Assembly: GCA_037176705.1 (NCBI GenBank)
Contig: CM073891.1
Location: forward strand, 50,036,571 to 50,100,570
DNA length: 64,000 nucleotides
Source: Molossus alvarezi
Lineage: Eukaryota; Chordata; Mammalia; Chiroptera; Molossidae
Direction: 5' to 3'
Made by a program: the position numbers and the translations under genes. Shown piece by piece: positions 37,190 to 48,339 of the stretch. Below the pieces are notes generated by a model. It had not been told where the DNA came from. It did no database searches and saw only the letters and a program-made list of their open reading frames with translations. Position 1 is the first letter of the stretch; every line of letters begins with the position of its first letter.

Positions 37190-37660
37190 GAGGGCCACCA
37201 TGAGTCCCCAGCTGGGGACTTCAAGGTCTGGAAGTATCTCCTGTATCAAGTGCACCAACAGCTCCACACAGTTTGTGATATCTGTGATATACCCCCGCTT
37301 CCCCCATACACCAGATGAGCTGGTGACGCTGCTGTACCTGGGCAGCCACAGAGCACAGCATGGAGGCCTCAAGGGTAGGTGGCTGCTGTACCTGGCCGGG
37401 GGGGGGCAGTACTCCAGGTAGTGGTCAATGCCTCCTCCACTGCCTGGTGTCTGGCCAGTCTCTTCTTCATAACGCACCCAATCCTTCTTTTATTCCTGTT
37501 TTTGGATTCTAGCCACAATTCTCTTTTTGTCTCCTTCCAGTAACTCATAGTGGAGAACTTTTAGGTGGCAATAGGGAAAGGGGGCAGGGAGTCTGGTGGC
37601 CTGCTCATAGTCAGCCATCTTGCCTCCCAAGGCCTCCCAGGCCATGCTGGAGGGATCCAG
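37190..37660 (-). pseudogene. cDNA-like segment joined to the L1 5' end, parent not recognised
   Basis: On the minus strand this GC-richer segment reads MADYEQATRLPAPFPYCHLK, then VLHYELLEGDKKRIVARIQK, a single TAA (at 37490-37492), and continues in frame as KKDWVRYEEETGQTPGSGGG and IDHYLEY before breaking at a C run (37398-37405 complement). The start ATG has a purine at -3 and G at +4. The segment abuts the L1 ORF2 sequence directly, in the same orientation. I do not recognise the protein. It could be a retropseudogene that the L1 landed in, or a template-switch chimera of an mRNA and an L1 RNA. No introns are evident. Confidence 0.5.
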
Positions 37661-37676
37661 GTTTGCATGTAAGACT

Positions 37677-37908
37677 GCCCGGCCAGTGTGGCTCAGTGGT
37701 TGAGCGTCAACCCATGCACCAAGAGGGCACTGGTTCGATTCCTGGTCAGGGCACATGCCCAGGTTGTGGGCCCGATCCCCAGTGGGGGGCATGCAGGAGA
37801 TAGCCAATCGAAGTTCTCTCTCATCAATGTTTCTATCTCTCTCTCCCTTTTCTTTTCTTTCTCTCTAATCTTCCCTCAATAAAGAAAAAAAAAAATTTAA
37901 AAAAAAAG
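37677..37908 (+). mobile_element. VES-like SINE, short-tail subtype
   Basis: Head GCCCGGCCAGTGTGGCTCAG, B box GGTTCGATTCC, GGGCACATGCCCAGGTTGTG and a CT-rich region are present, with an AATAAA-like A-rich end. No clean target-site duplication found. Confidence 0.9.
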
Positions 37909-38584
37909 AGATCTGTAATAGCCTTCTCCTGGGACTGTTGCTCCCCAACCCCTTGCTGAAGTATCAGTCCCTTAGCATACAAATATTGGCTGGTGGGAGG
38001 GTGGGGTGAGGGGTGGAGAGGGTAAAATTGCTTGAGTAATTCAGTCACTTTGGCTGGTGTTTTAAGGGGTTCAAGGATAAGGTATTCATTTTTTTATCCC
38101 CTTTGAACTGGACACTGGCCCCTTTGGGTACAATCCATGATGCTCCTGGGGTTTAAGGAGTATGAAGTTCTCCGGTGACAGCATTGAGATATACAGCAGC
38201 AAAGAAGATTAATGAACCAGCTATCTCAACCCAAGCAAACTGACATCAAGACAGGGGTGCCATTTTAATAAATGCATTTATTGTTGTTTATTTTGTTACA
38301 CTTAATATAGCACTTATGTTTTAGCATTTATATCAATGTAATAATTAGAAATTACATGTGATGTTAACAAAAATAATTGATTATGATTATGATGATGGTT
38401 ACATACCCTGTGAACATAAGTAAAACTACTATATTGTATAATTTTAAGAAAAGCAAAAGCAACATATTAATATCTGATGGAGTAGCTGAAGAGTAAAATA
38501 AGTAACTGACCAGAGATAAAGAGAAACATTGTATAATAATAAAAGGTCCAATTTCTAAAGAAATTCTAGTAATCAAAACAAAAA
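37909..38584. other. unassigned DNA
   Basis: The part 37910-38270 is GC-richer and, on the minus strand, shows short coding-like wording (GSLIFFAAVYLNAVTGEL) with stops. It may be part of the same retropseudogene as 37190-37660 but this is not established. The rest is AT-rich with nothing assignable. Confidence 0.35.
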
Positions 38585-38960
38585 GTTTCAGAACATGCAA
38601 CGTAAACTAATAGAAATGAGAGGAGAAATAGACAAATCTACAAATATAGTTGGGAACTTTAACATCCTTCTCTCAACAATTGATAGAACAAATAACCAGA
38701 AGATCAACAAGAATATAGAAAAACTCAACAATATCATTAATGAACAAGACCTAATTGACTTTTATAGACAATCATCCAACAACAAGAGACTACCTACAGA
38801 ACATAGATCAATATAGATCATATCCTGGGTTAAAACAATACTCAACAATTTAAAAAAAACTAAAATAATATCATATATTTTCTGGCCACAATGGAATCAA
38901 ATCAGAAATCAGTAAGAAGTTCTTTTGCATTGATATGAAAATATCTACCAAGTAACTAAC
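38585..38960 (+). repeat. old L1 ORF2 endonuclease fragment
   Basis: The reading KLIEMRGEIDKSTNIVGNFN, INEQDLIDFYRQSSNNKRLP and then broken text up to IFWPQWNQIRNQ follows the L1 endonuclease domain. GDFN has decayed to GNFN. It is from an older L1 family than the 30-36 kb copies. Confidence 0.82.
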
Positions 38961-39476
38961 CCCTATCTAAATAAATGGAAGTCTTGTTTGATATCTTTAC
39001 TACCCAAATTCATAATTTATTTTTTACAATCATAATATAAACAAGTATAGACAACAACCAAAAACAACAAAAGCTTTTGCATTTTTAAGCACTGTGTTTA
39101 TTTAAAATAAACTGTGTTAATATTGTATAAAATAGAATTTTGAAACTTGGAGAAACTAGAATATGGTTTTCCAACACTTCTCATCAGTTTAATTCTCACA
39201 TCCCTCTCTCTTATTTACCTGTTTTTCTGATAATAAAGGAAAAAATTACTGAACCAAGTGAGATTACGCATTGATAATTAAATTATTTATATTAATAATT
39301 GTTTGGGCAATCATGGAGTAAAGTTTATCAAGCACTGCACAAAGGAAAAAACAATTATTGAAAATGATTTTGGGCCAAAATGCTCTTGAAATTCAAGGAG
39401 AGAGTAAGTTTATTTCTAAATGGGTGATATTAAAAAAGCTTCATAATTTAAATTCCATTTTAGATCATTATAAACT
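38961..39476. other. unique AT-rich DNA
   Basis: No assignable gene or repeat. Confidence 0.45.
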
Positions 39477-39492
39477 AATAAATAGGATTTTA

Positions 39493-39767
39493 TTTTATTT
39501 TATTTTATTTATTTATTTATTTATTTTTATCCTCACCCAAGGATATTTTTCCATTTTTTGTACAGATAGAGTGGGAGGGAGAGAGAGGAAGGGAGAGAGA
39601 GAGAGAAACATCGACGTGAAGGGACACACCGAGTGGCTGCCACCTGCATGACCAACCAGGGCCGGGGACAAACTGCAACAGAAGTACGTGCCCTTAGCGG
39701 GCACTGAACCCGGGTCTCTCCGGACCGCAGGCCTATGCTCTAACCGCTGAGCCAAACCGGCCAGGGC
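39493..39767 (-). mobile_element. VES-like SINE, long-tail subtype, young
   Basis: Reverse-oriented full-length copy with intact TTTATCCTCACCCAAGGATA tail complement and GCCAAACCGGCCAGGGC head. The 16-bp duplication AATAAATAGGATTTTA is perfect at 39477-39492 and 39768-39783. Very similar to the copies at 203 and 9582. Confidence 0.95.
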
Positions 39768-39783
39768 AATAAATAGGATTTTA

Positions 39784-41612
39784 AAACACAGAGAGAGAGA
39801 GAGAGCATTCTAGATGATGTCAATGTTATAAGCAAAGACAAATTTAAGAATGTATATCCTGACATGACAAATAGGCCAGTTTGACAGATTAGAGCTTTTT
39901 ATGTTGATAGTGTTAGTGAATGATATTCTAAAGATTTTGGTATTATGCAAATATTACTATCATCTGCAAGTACATCCTCCTCCTTTCTTTTCTTTTTTTA
40001 AAATTTAGTCTATTTCCCCTGAACTAACATTGTATACCTAATAATATCAACATGATACATTGTTAGTCTTTCTTGAAGAGAAAAGCATCTGAAAACTGAC
40101 AGAGGGGTTAGGAAGAAAGTGTAAAAGTTTGGATGACAGCTAGTAAATGTTTAATAAATTGGTCCACATATCAGTGAAAGAGATAGAGCAAATATAAACT
40201 CCATTTAGTAGACCATATGCTTAGAAATTAGCAACCAATTATTAGGAGATGAGGCTAAAGGGGAATTCAAAGTATAGGTGTTTGGAAAATTATAATTTAG
40301 TGAATATAGGCTGGTGGTGACTTAGTGGGAGCGAGAAGTACCACGTGGACATGCCGAGTAAGCACTTAAGTGCAGAGTGCGGAATTTAGCTCCAAACTCC
40401 ACACTAGAGAGACATTATGAAGCCTTGAATGGACCTACAGACTGAAGAGAGATTGTAGCAAGAAAGGGAAACAACATCCTTGAGGGAGAAAGAGATAAAC
40501 AAAATAGGAGCAAAAAGAAGAAATGCCAATTATGTTTTAAGTAAGTGGGGGATGTAACAACAGTATGTATGTTGAAGGGGTGATCAAAAAAGAAAGCCTC
40601 TCCTACTGGGGGTGGGAGAGGGAAAGGATAAGCGAGAATAATAATGTATTGTAAATATTGCTGTAAATGATGTTGGACTTGCCCCCAAGTGTCCTAAACA
40701 AAAGATAGAATTGCTTTGTATTTCTTTTTGGCCACCAGACAGTGGAAACTATCATACCATGGCTAAGCCATTTTTATTTCTTTTTGTTTGGTGTAAATCA
40801 GAATATTTTAACAAGAAAATAATCTTGGAATGCAGAGAGCTTGGCATCAAGAACCTGGAGCATTGGTAAGATATATTTTGATGAGAAAAGTATACTAGAT
40901 GTCAAGTATGAGACATTTCCAGGAAGTATTCCATGTGGACTGTAGAAAATTTTTCCCTCTGACAACCAAGGGAAGAAAGAAACAAAATCAGTATGAAAAC
41001 TATTACAAGTCAAATGTAACTTGTTTTGTAAATTTGCTTACCACAATACCTGTCTATGGGCAGTTTTTATGTTATGCCAAATAATTTATGTACAATATAA
41101 ATTTCATTAAAATTTATTAAACAAAAGTTAACTAGTTCTTTGGCTTTCACACAGTTTTTAACATAATGTGATAATTCCCTTGGACAACTTCTGTTAATCC
41201 TTTAGGAATAAAAAAGTTTGGAAGAGAAAAAATATTTATTTTGTACTTTTATCATCTAGGGGTAGTTTCTAAGTTATGAGAAACAATATAGAAAGATCTC
41301 CAACAACTGAGAATGTTTAGAAAGGCCTGTACATATATATATATTTATATATATTCTTTTGCTTAATATGTATATGATATTAATATTTTACAATGTAATT
41401 TAATGACTAAAGAATAATGATTGATTTTAGTTTAACAAGAAAGTTATCTAATATGTATAACAAATTTATACGTATAAGTGCATATAGTATAAACACACAC
41501 ATTCATGCACCTAAAAACTAATGTTTGAACCCTTCCTCTGAAAATCTGTAAATATTTTTTAAGGAAGATAAATTTCAGGGTTATTAACTAGGTTTTGATT
41601 ATCAAACATTTC
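39784..41612. other. unique AT-rich DNA
   Basis: Only short (TA)n runs near 41334-41355 and a GA tract near 39790 stand out. The block 40080-40460 may be an old repeat but I cannot assign it. Confidence 0.4.
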
Positions 41613-41818
41613 TCTTTTTTTATCAGATAGAGTGGGAGGGAAAGAGAGAGAGAGAGAAACATCGATGTGAAAGGTATACATAGAGTGGTTGCACCCGCAC
41701 GACCCAACCAGGGCCGGGGACAAACTGCAACCAAAGTACGTGCCCTTAGCAGGAACCAAACCTGGGTCTCTGGACCGCAGGCTGACGTGCTAACCACTGA
41801 GCAAAATTGGCCAAGGCC
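41613..41818 (-). mobile_element. VES-like SINE, long-tail subtype, tail-less copy
   Basis: Reverse-oriented head and body are present (CCAAGGCC head at right, ACTCTATCTGATAAAAAAAG-like end at left), but the CCTCGGGTGAGGAT motif is missing. It ends in A-rich sequence at the point where the tail should start. Confidence 0.88.
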
Positions 41819-42074
41819 AAAGTTTTCTTTAGTAATGTTTTAAGAAACAAGAAATAGGTAATAAGAGATAACTTTCCCAACACACTAAGAATCTTTTAAA
41901 TTATTTGTTTGTAAAATTAAAATGGAATGACATTCATCTCCTGAATCAAAGATTTTGTTTCCCTAGAAGCTGCCAATCATTTGTTTTCTTACCAATACAC
42001 TTTAGTAACTAAGGTCTGGCTTTACTTTTGATTGGTAACAACTGTGACTGAGAATGAAGACTAAAAATCATACA

Positions 42075-42077
<3 letters not shown>

Positions 42078-42110
<33 letters not shown>
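42078..42110. repeat. (AC)n microsatellite
   Basis: About sixteen AC units, followed by a few AT units. Confidence 0.95.
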
Positions 42111-42116
<6 letters not shown>

Positions 42117-42400
42117 GTTTAGTTTATTATTAACAAAATGTTACTTTAATAAAATTTTTAGTGAGTGAAATTCAGCAAAAAATCAGTAAATATTTGATTC
42201 TCTCAATAAACATTTACTGAATAAATTTTATAGGACAAAACTGTACTTAATAGTAGAAATAAAAGATAAACAAGAGATATTTCCTATAAGCCAGGTGCAC
42301 AAGTATATAGAGGAGTGCTTTTAGAAAAGGTTGATATTTTTGTTTTTGTTTAGAGAACCTACTTATCCAGTTACACAGATAATTGGACTAGGGGTGGACT

Positions 42401-42620
42401 TTTTTTTTAAATATATTTTTTATTGATTTTTAGAGACAGAGAAAGGGAGATGGAGAGAGAGATAAAAACACCACTGTGAGAGACACCTTGATTGGCTGCC
42501 TCCTGCACGCCCCCCCACTGAGGATTGAGCTGCAACCCAGGCATGTGCCCTGACCAGGAATTGAACTGGGACTTCTTGGTCCATGGGTCAACCTCAACCA
42601 CTAAGCCACACCGGCTCGGC
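42401..42620 (-). mobile_element. VES-like SINE, short-tail subtype
   Basis: Reverse-oriented copy (AGCCACACCGGCTCGGC head at right). The flanking duplication AGGGGTGGACT is at 42390-42400 and 42621-42631, 11 bp and perfect. Confidence 0.92.
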
Positions 42621-42695
42621 AGGGGTGGACTCTTGATTTAAGATGGACAACTAGCCTTTCTCTCCTGCAAACTTGAAATAAGTGGCTAGAGTATA

Positions 42696-42823
42696 CAGAG
42701 TTGGGCAAAAATAGGTTTATAATTGTAATACAAATAAATAATATAATAATGAATCAATAATAGTACCAGAATAAACTGTGTTTTGTGTCCTCACAACTGT
42801 AAACCTACTTTTGCCCATCCCTG
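42696..42823. mobile_element. Tc1/mariner MITE, 128 bp
   Basis: The ends CAGAGTTGGGCAAAAATAGG and (complement of the right end) CAGGGATGGGCAAAAGTAGG are inverted repeats that continue into TTTATAATTGT / TTTACAGTTGT. A TA dinucleotide flanks each side (42694-42695 and 42824-42825), as expected of Tc1/mariner insertion. It has no open frame and needed a transposase in trans. Subfamily not assigned. Confidence 0.85.
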
Positions 42824-43019
42824 TACATATTTGGATCCTAGATCTTCATTTTGGGGTTGCCATTGTGTGTGGGTCATCCGCCATGTGCAAAAAGATGAGT
42901 AATGCACACAGAAATGGAGAAGTAGAGTCCAAAAGCCTTACTTTCTGCTTTCTTGTTCTCATATGACCTAACTATTCCAGCTTTAATTGAGTTCTGTGAG
43001 ATTTCATACTAGCTTCATT

Positions 43020-43110
43020 TTCCAGCAAAAGATGGGGCAAGGGAGGAGAATGGGGAGGGGAGGAATAGTGAAGGGAAGAGAAAGGCAGAGGGAGTGGGAG
43101 AGGGTGGAGA
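43020..43110. repeat. GA-rich low-complexity tract
   Basis: Runs of GGGGAGG/GGGAAG, then AGAAAACAAAACAAAAC, make a purine-rich low-complexity stretch. The two complementary frames here are by-products. Confidence 0.75.
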
Positions 43111-43194
43111 AGAAAACAAAACAAAACAACAAGCAAAATATTTCTACAACCACAGAGACTTTCAAACAGGGTAAACAACCACAAAAATAACAAT

Positions 43195-43405
43195 TACAAT
43201 GATTAACATTTATTAAGCCCCTATCTCTGCCTGGGTTTGTTTAAGTTTACATGTATTAAGTAAATTAATCATCAAGACAAACATATGAAATAATTACTAC
43301 TATTATCTCTGTTATACAGATGAGGAAACCAAGGTACAGAGAGCTTAAATAACTTGCCCAAGGTTTCTTTCTATACCATGGAAGAGTTGGGAACTGACTT
43401 CTGGC
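43195..43405 (-). repeat. MIR SINE, antisense
   Basis: TTTATTAAGCCCCTATCTCT, TTACATGTATTAAGTAAATT, ACTACTATTATCTCTGTTAT, ACAGATGAGGAAACCAAGGT, AACTTGCCCAAGGTTTCTTT are the MIR complement in order. It explains part of the 154-codon minus-strand frame 43265-43729. Confidence 0.85.
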
Positions 43406-44866
43406 AAAAGACAGAAAAAACCAAAAAAACAGCCTTTTGGGGTTTGAGGTTATAAGTTTAAAATTGCAAGCTGTATTGAAATCACTTGTGGTTAAAAAAA
43501 AGAAGAGGAATTTGGAGCTCCTGGGAAAACCCAATGAAAAAGACGTGGTCAAGAGAGGAGCAAGTGGGAACAGATTAAAGATTTCTGCAAAGCAAAAAGG
43601 GCCAAGAAAAATATTCCTGATGGAGGAGATATTTAAAGAGATTTTCAATAATTGAAATTTCAAACAGAGAGTGTAAATTTGTTTTGCCCTAAAACATATC
43701 CTCTCCCCTGGCGCCCTAGTGCTATCCATTAGACTGTTGAACTTTTGTGTGAGAGAGATGGTGTATGGTTTATGTGTGTGTCCAGGGAGAGGGCAATGTA
43801 GAAGTGGGATTTCAAGTTTGCGTTAATGTAGTAACTTCAAGGAATCAGGGTGAGCTGGGGCCATAAGAATGTTATCTGGTCTCTTCTCCATCTCTCCATT
43901 CCAAGGAATTCTCGAAATCTTTGGGGGACAGCTTGGACTTCCTTTGGTCTCGGAAGTGAGGAGATTGAGGTAGTTTTTCCTGGATTTGAATATGTAGGAT
44001 TCCTGAGTTTATATCTAGGTTTCATTAATACTAAGCCTCCTTTATATCCTTGAATTTCTTTTAATGAGTTCTGTTCCTTTATACCAAACACACTTTATTA
44101 AAGAATATGAACAATAATGTAGAATTGTGACAAATTTTAGTTCTGATTTTAACCAGATGATGATTTGTACAGACAATACATGAATTCAAATGAATAATTA
44201 TGATATAGTGTGATAAATGTTATAATAGGTACGTGCATACAATACTAAAAAAAGTAAAGAGAAGACACAACAACGTCATTTTGAAATGTAATATTGAGGA
44301 AACGCTTTAATGGGAAAGTAACCCATAACTAGGTCTGGATGAGTAATTTTTAGATTACCCAATAGACTGGGGAAAAAAAGTGGGGTGGTTAAATGTACAT
44401 GCAGTGAGAAGTGAAAAAAACTTAAAGTATTTAAGAGATTACAAATAATTTGGGGCAGATTTAGCACCAGGTATGTTTGTGATTATCTGGATTTTAAGTA
44501 AGAAAGGATTTTACTTAGCTTAAATGAGGAATATTCTGAAGAAAAGAGAAAATAACTAAAATATTTAAATCCAGTGAAAGGCTAGTTAATGCTTAGAACA
44601 TCTAGTTTGGTGTCAGTATTAATCTTCGTGGGCAAAACAATGAGATATAGAGGTAAGTAGAGACTTTTATAGAAGAGAGAATACAATTTAAAATTATATA
44701 TAAGGCAAAATTAATACAACTTAATGAATATTGGTTACAGAATATGTGAGTGAAGGCATAATCGGCAAATGGTGAAATGGAGAGAGACTGTTGGATGACA
44801 TACTTAGCTTTTGGCTTGGATAACGGGCCTTTGAACATACACGCTCTTTTCTTTATATAAATCATT
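43406..44866. other. unique DNA
   Basis: No assignable gene or repeat. The frames at 43437-43655 and 43837-44091 are unremarkable. Confidence 0.4.
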
Positions 44867-45253
44867 ATTTTTCAATTACAGTTAACATACTATATTATAC
44901 TAATTTCAAGTATACACCCCAGTGATTTTACATTATATAACTTACTAAGTATCATCCCGATAAATCTCGTACCCATCTGACACCATACGTAGTTATTACA
45001 ATATTATTGACTATATTCCCTATGCTGTATTTTATAGGCCCATGACTATTCTGTAACAACCAATTTGTACTTCTTAATCCCTTCACTTTCTTACCCATCT
45101 TCCAAGCCCCTCCCATCAAAATGTTCTCTTTTATCTATGAGACTGTTTCTGTTTTCTTTGTTTATTCATTTTTTATTTTTTAGATTTAATCATTGATAGA
45201 TATGCATTTATTACCACTTTATTGTTCATATTTTTAATCTTTTCTTCTTCTTT

Positions 45254-46244
45254 TTAAAGAAAACCCTTTGATATTTCATATAATACTGGTTTGGTGGTTA
45301 TGAACTCCTTTAGCTTTTTCTTGTCTAGGAAGCTCTTTATATGTCCTGTGATTCTAAATGATAGCTTTGCTGGGGAAAGTAATATCAGTTGTAGGTCTCT
45401 AGTTTTTTGTTTGCTTGTTTTTCATTTTGAATATTTCTTCCCCATCCCTTCTAATCTGCAAAATTTCTCTTGAGAAGTCAGCTAACAGTCTTATGGGAGC
45501 CACCTTGTAGGCAACTGCTTTTCTCTTGCTGCTTTTAAGATTCTCTCTTTGGCCCTGGCCAGTTTGGCTCAGCGGTTGAGCATCAGCCTGTGGACCACAG
45601 AGTCCCGGGTTCGGTTTCCACTAGGGGCACATACCACAAAAAAAAAAAAAAAAAAGATTCTCTCTTCGTCTTTAAACTTTTGCATTTTATTTATATGTCT
45701 TGGTGTGGGTTTTTTTGTGTTCATCTTGTTTGGGACTCTCTGTGCTTATTGGACTTGGATGTCTATTTCCTTCACAAATTTAGGAAATTTGTCTGTCATT
45801 ATTTTTTCAAATAGGTTTTCAATTTCCTGCTCTCCCTCTTTTTTTTCCAGGGTCCCCATGATGCAAGTAAGCTTGAAGATGTCCCAGAGGCTCCTTATAT
45901 TATCTCCATTTTTAAAAAATTCTTTTTTGCTTTTTGCTGTTCTGATTGGGTGTTTTTTGCTTGCTTATATCACTAATTTGATTTTCAGCTGCATCTACTC
46001 TACTGTGGATTCCCTGTAAATTATTGTTTTGAGTATTATATCCCTGTTTCTGACTGGTTCTTTTTTATGGTTTTCATGTTTGCTTGTTTTTTTATGCTGC
46101 AAAGTTTTCACTAAGTACATTGAACATCCTTATAACCAGTGTTTTGAACTCTGCATCTAGTAGGTTGCTTGTCTTCATTTTGTTTAGTTCTTTTTCTGGA
46201 GTTTTGTTCTGTTCTCTCATTTGGGACATTTTTCTTTGTCTCAT
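45254..46244 (-). pseudogene. old HAL1 ORF1, decayed, split by a VES insertion
   Basis: The start reads MRQRKMSQMREQNKTPEKEL, close to MRIQRDRSQMKEQNKTPIKE of the intact copy. The coiled-coil half is broken by stops near 46090 and 46000. The RRM/C-terminal half is readable as EQEIENLFEKIMTDKFPKFV, AQRVPNKMNTKKPTPRHI and, beyond the SINE, LTADFSREILQIRRDG-like and KKLKEFITTKPVLYEISKGF text ending at a TAA (45254-45256). It supports the same ORF1-only family rather than a one-off deletion. Confidence 0.8.
45552..45653 (+). mobile_element. VES head-only copy (tRNA part plus poly(A))
   Basis: The copy holds only the tRNA-related head (GCCCTGGCCAGTTTGGCTCA to CACTAGGGGCACATACCAC, about 85 bp) followed directly by a pure poly(A) tract. 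The duplication AAGATTCTCTCTT (45537-45549 and 45654-45666) is perfect, so this is a complete retroposition event from a 3'-shortened RNA and not a later deletion. It is inserted in the old HAL1 ORF1. Confidence 0.92.
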
Positions 46245-47583
46245 TTTGACTGCTTTTCTGTGATTGGTTCTATGAATTAGGTAGAGTTACGTCTCCCAGT
46301 CTTGGTAGAGTGGCCTTATATAGTCGATGTTCTGTGAAGTCTAGTGGCCTAAACTCCTCATTCATCCAACTGGGTACTCCAGGTGTGCCTTCCCATGTGG
46401 GTTGTGTACACCCTCATGTTGTAGTTGATTCTTGATTGCTGTTATCATGGCAATAAAAGAGATTAACCCCCAGGCAAAAGGGCTGCAAGGATTGGCTTTA
46501 ACCTCCAACCACTGTGGAGCAGTAGCTGTGAAGGGGCCTGCCCCACAGAACAGGATTTATGTCAGCAGGGCTCTGATACCCACTGAGTTGCCCTTTGAGT
46601 GTGTTGCTTGTGAAGAAGGTTAGGTGATGCTTTGGCATGGTCTGAAGTTTTCCACCAGGTACACTGGCTCTAGGACCACCCAGGAGGTTCAGGCCAAGGT
46701 CATTCACCACCTGTGTTCTGCCCAGGGCCACCCAGAATTAACTACAAATCAATTTTCAGATGGCTGCTACTTGTATTGGGACTGGAGGTGCCAAAGAAAG
46801 GCCAAATTGCAAACCAAGGTTGGTTGCTACTAGTGCTGGACCTGGGACCACTTAGCAAGAGGTCACCGAGGCCAGATGCTGCTTGTTTCAGAGATTTTAG
46901 AAAATCTAGTTTTGAAGCATGAGCCAGGACAATCCATTTGTAAAGAAAGGTACTGGATGCAGCTTGGGTTGGCTTAGGTCTCTGGGAATCATCAGGGCAG
47001 GGCAAACAGTGTAGACCAGACTGATAGAGACTCAGATATGGAGTCTGCCTGCCAGCTTTGATGGCTCAGAAGAAGAACACTGGCCTCTGCCAGCATTTCT
47101 TTCTGGTAGAAAGCTGCCCCAAGCTCTTGCCCTAATGCCAGAAAGTTCAGTTCCTCCCCATCTGTTCCTAGTGCCTTTTGAGCTGCTGCCCCAGTGCTGG
47201 AGCTCAGAAGGAGTGAGTTGAAGTTTGCATGTGGTCCCTTTAAGAGGAACTGCCTCAGACTCTAGAAGTCCTCCATCTCACTCAGCCGTAATCCCTGCTG
47301 GTTTCTACCATCAGCACTTAATGAGACTTGTCTTCCAGGCACTGGAACCCTGGACTGGGTGCCCTGGTGCTGGGCTGGGACCAGCCCATTCAGTGTCTCT
47401 GCCCCTCCTATTGGCCTCAATATGGTTTTTCCTTTAAATCCCTAGTTGTAAAACTTCCATTTAGCCAGGTTTCAGGCAATCTGAATGGTGGTTGTTCTAT
47501 AGTTTAGTTGTAATTTTGATGTGGTTGTGGGAGGATGAGAGTACCACATTTACCCACTCCATTTTCATGAACAAAAGTCTCTT
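46245..47583 (-). other. 5' UTR of the old HAL1-type element
   Basis: This 1.3-kb GC-richer block has no clear gene. Several frames on both strands (46432-47437) are by-products. CpG is largely lost, as expected with age. Its 5' end (right side) keeps the ATGAAAATGGAGTGGGTAAA counterpart of the AAGATGGCGGCGTAGGTAAA start of the young copy. Confidence 0.65.
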
Positions 47584-47769
47584 AAAATCCATATTCTTCT
47601 TGGCATTCACTTTCAACAAAATGGAAAATAGGGTGAGTCTGTTTTGGGTAGGGGAGGACTGAATTCCATTTAATAATATTCAAAACAGAGAGTCAACAGG
47701 CAACAGAGAATTATTCTGATGATCTGGTGAATTAGAAACAGATATTTGTGAGCCATAAGCTTATAAGAA

Positions 47770-48075
47770 TTATTTAAAACCATAAACAAGAAGCAGAGAA
47801 GAAACAGACTCATAGATACAGAGATATTTTGAGGGATGCCAGATAAGAGGGGTTTGGGGGTGGGTGAAGTAGGTCATGGGGTTAAGAAGTACAGCTGGTA
47901 TTCACAGAATAGTCATGGGGATGTAAAGTACAGCATAGGAAATATAGTCAATAATATTGTAGTAACTATGTATGGTGTCAGGTGGGTATGAGAATATATA
48001 AATATCTAATCACTGTTTATAGACCTGAAACTAATATAACATACATCAACTGTAATTATATTCTTTAAAAAAATT
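47770..48075 (+). mobile_element. HAL1/L1-type 3' UTR fragment, plus strand
   Basis: GAAACAGACTCATAGATACA, GGGGTTAAGAAGTACAGCTG, ACAGAATAGTCATGGGGATG and AATATAGTCAATAATATTGT repeat, in the opposite orientation, the 3' UTR of the minus-strand HAL1 (44867-45250). It ends in mixed A/T tail sequence. Together they form a spaced inverted repeat. It is a 5'-truncated copy. Confidence 0.8.
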
Positions 48076-48339
48076 TTTTTAAAAAGACCAAAAAAATAAA
48101 ATAAAATAAAAGAATCAAATTTGTCAGAGTACATAGTTTAAGAAAATAGGTATTGCCAGAAAACTAATGTTTTGTAAGGGAGAGAAAAGATAGATGGAGT
48201 TAGAAGCAGGGAGAGCATTGATACAGAAGTCAGGAGAAAGTTCTGCAACAGATTAAGGTAAAAGTGTCAAATACAACAATTAACTATTAAGCTGACAATG
48301 TCTTTGTAGAATTAATCATGTGTCTGGCTTGATCTCTGG

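Larger units (their letters stand above)
44867..47583 (-). mobile_element. old ORF1-only LINE (HAL1-type), full length, minus strand
   Basis: Reading leftward from 47583 the element starts GAGACTTTTGTTCATGAAAA, which aligns with the start of the young HAL1 (GAGACTTCCGGTCAAGATGG). A 1.3-kb 5' UTR (46245-47583) is followed by ORF1 (46244 to about 45254), then directly by a 3' UTR (to 44867) with no ORF2 between. Shared blocks with the young copy include GCACAGAGAGTCCCAAACAA and CAGAAACAGTCTCATAGATA. The copy is old, with many changes. It carries a VES insertion at 45552. Confidence 0.8.

Noticed and set aside
43265..43729. 154-codon minus-strand frame with hydrophobic stretches
   Set aside because: Its 3' part is MIR sequence and it has no recognised domain or gene context.
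45549..46019. 156-codon plus-strand frame that looks like a membrane protein
   Set aside because: It is antisense to the decayed HAL1 ORF1 and crosses the VES insertion. A-rich coding strands give Phe/Leu/Ser-rich antisense frames. The same holds for 30961-31416 and 61662-62297.
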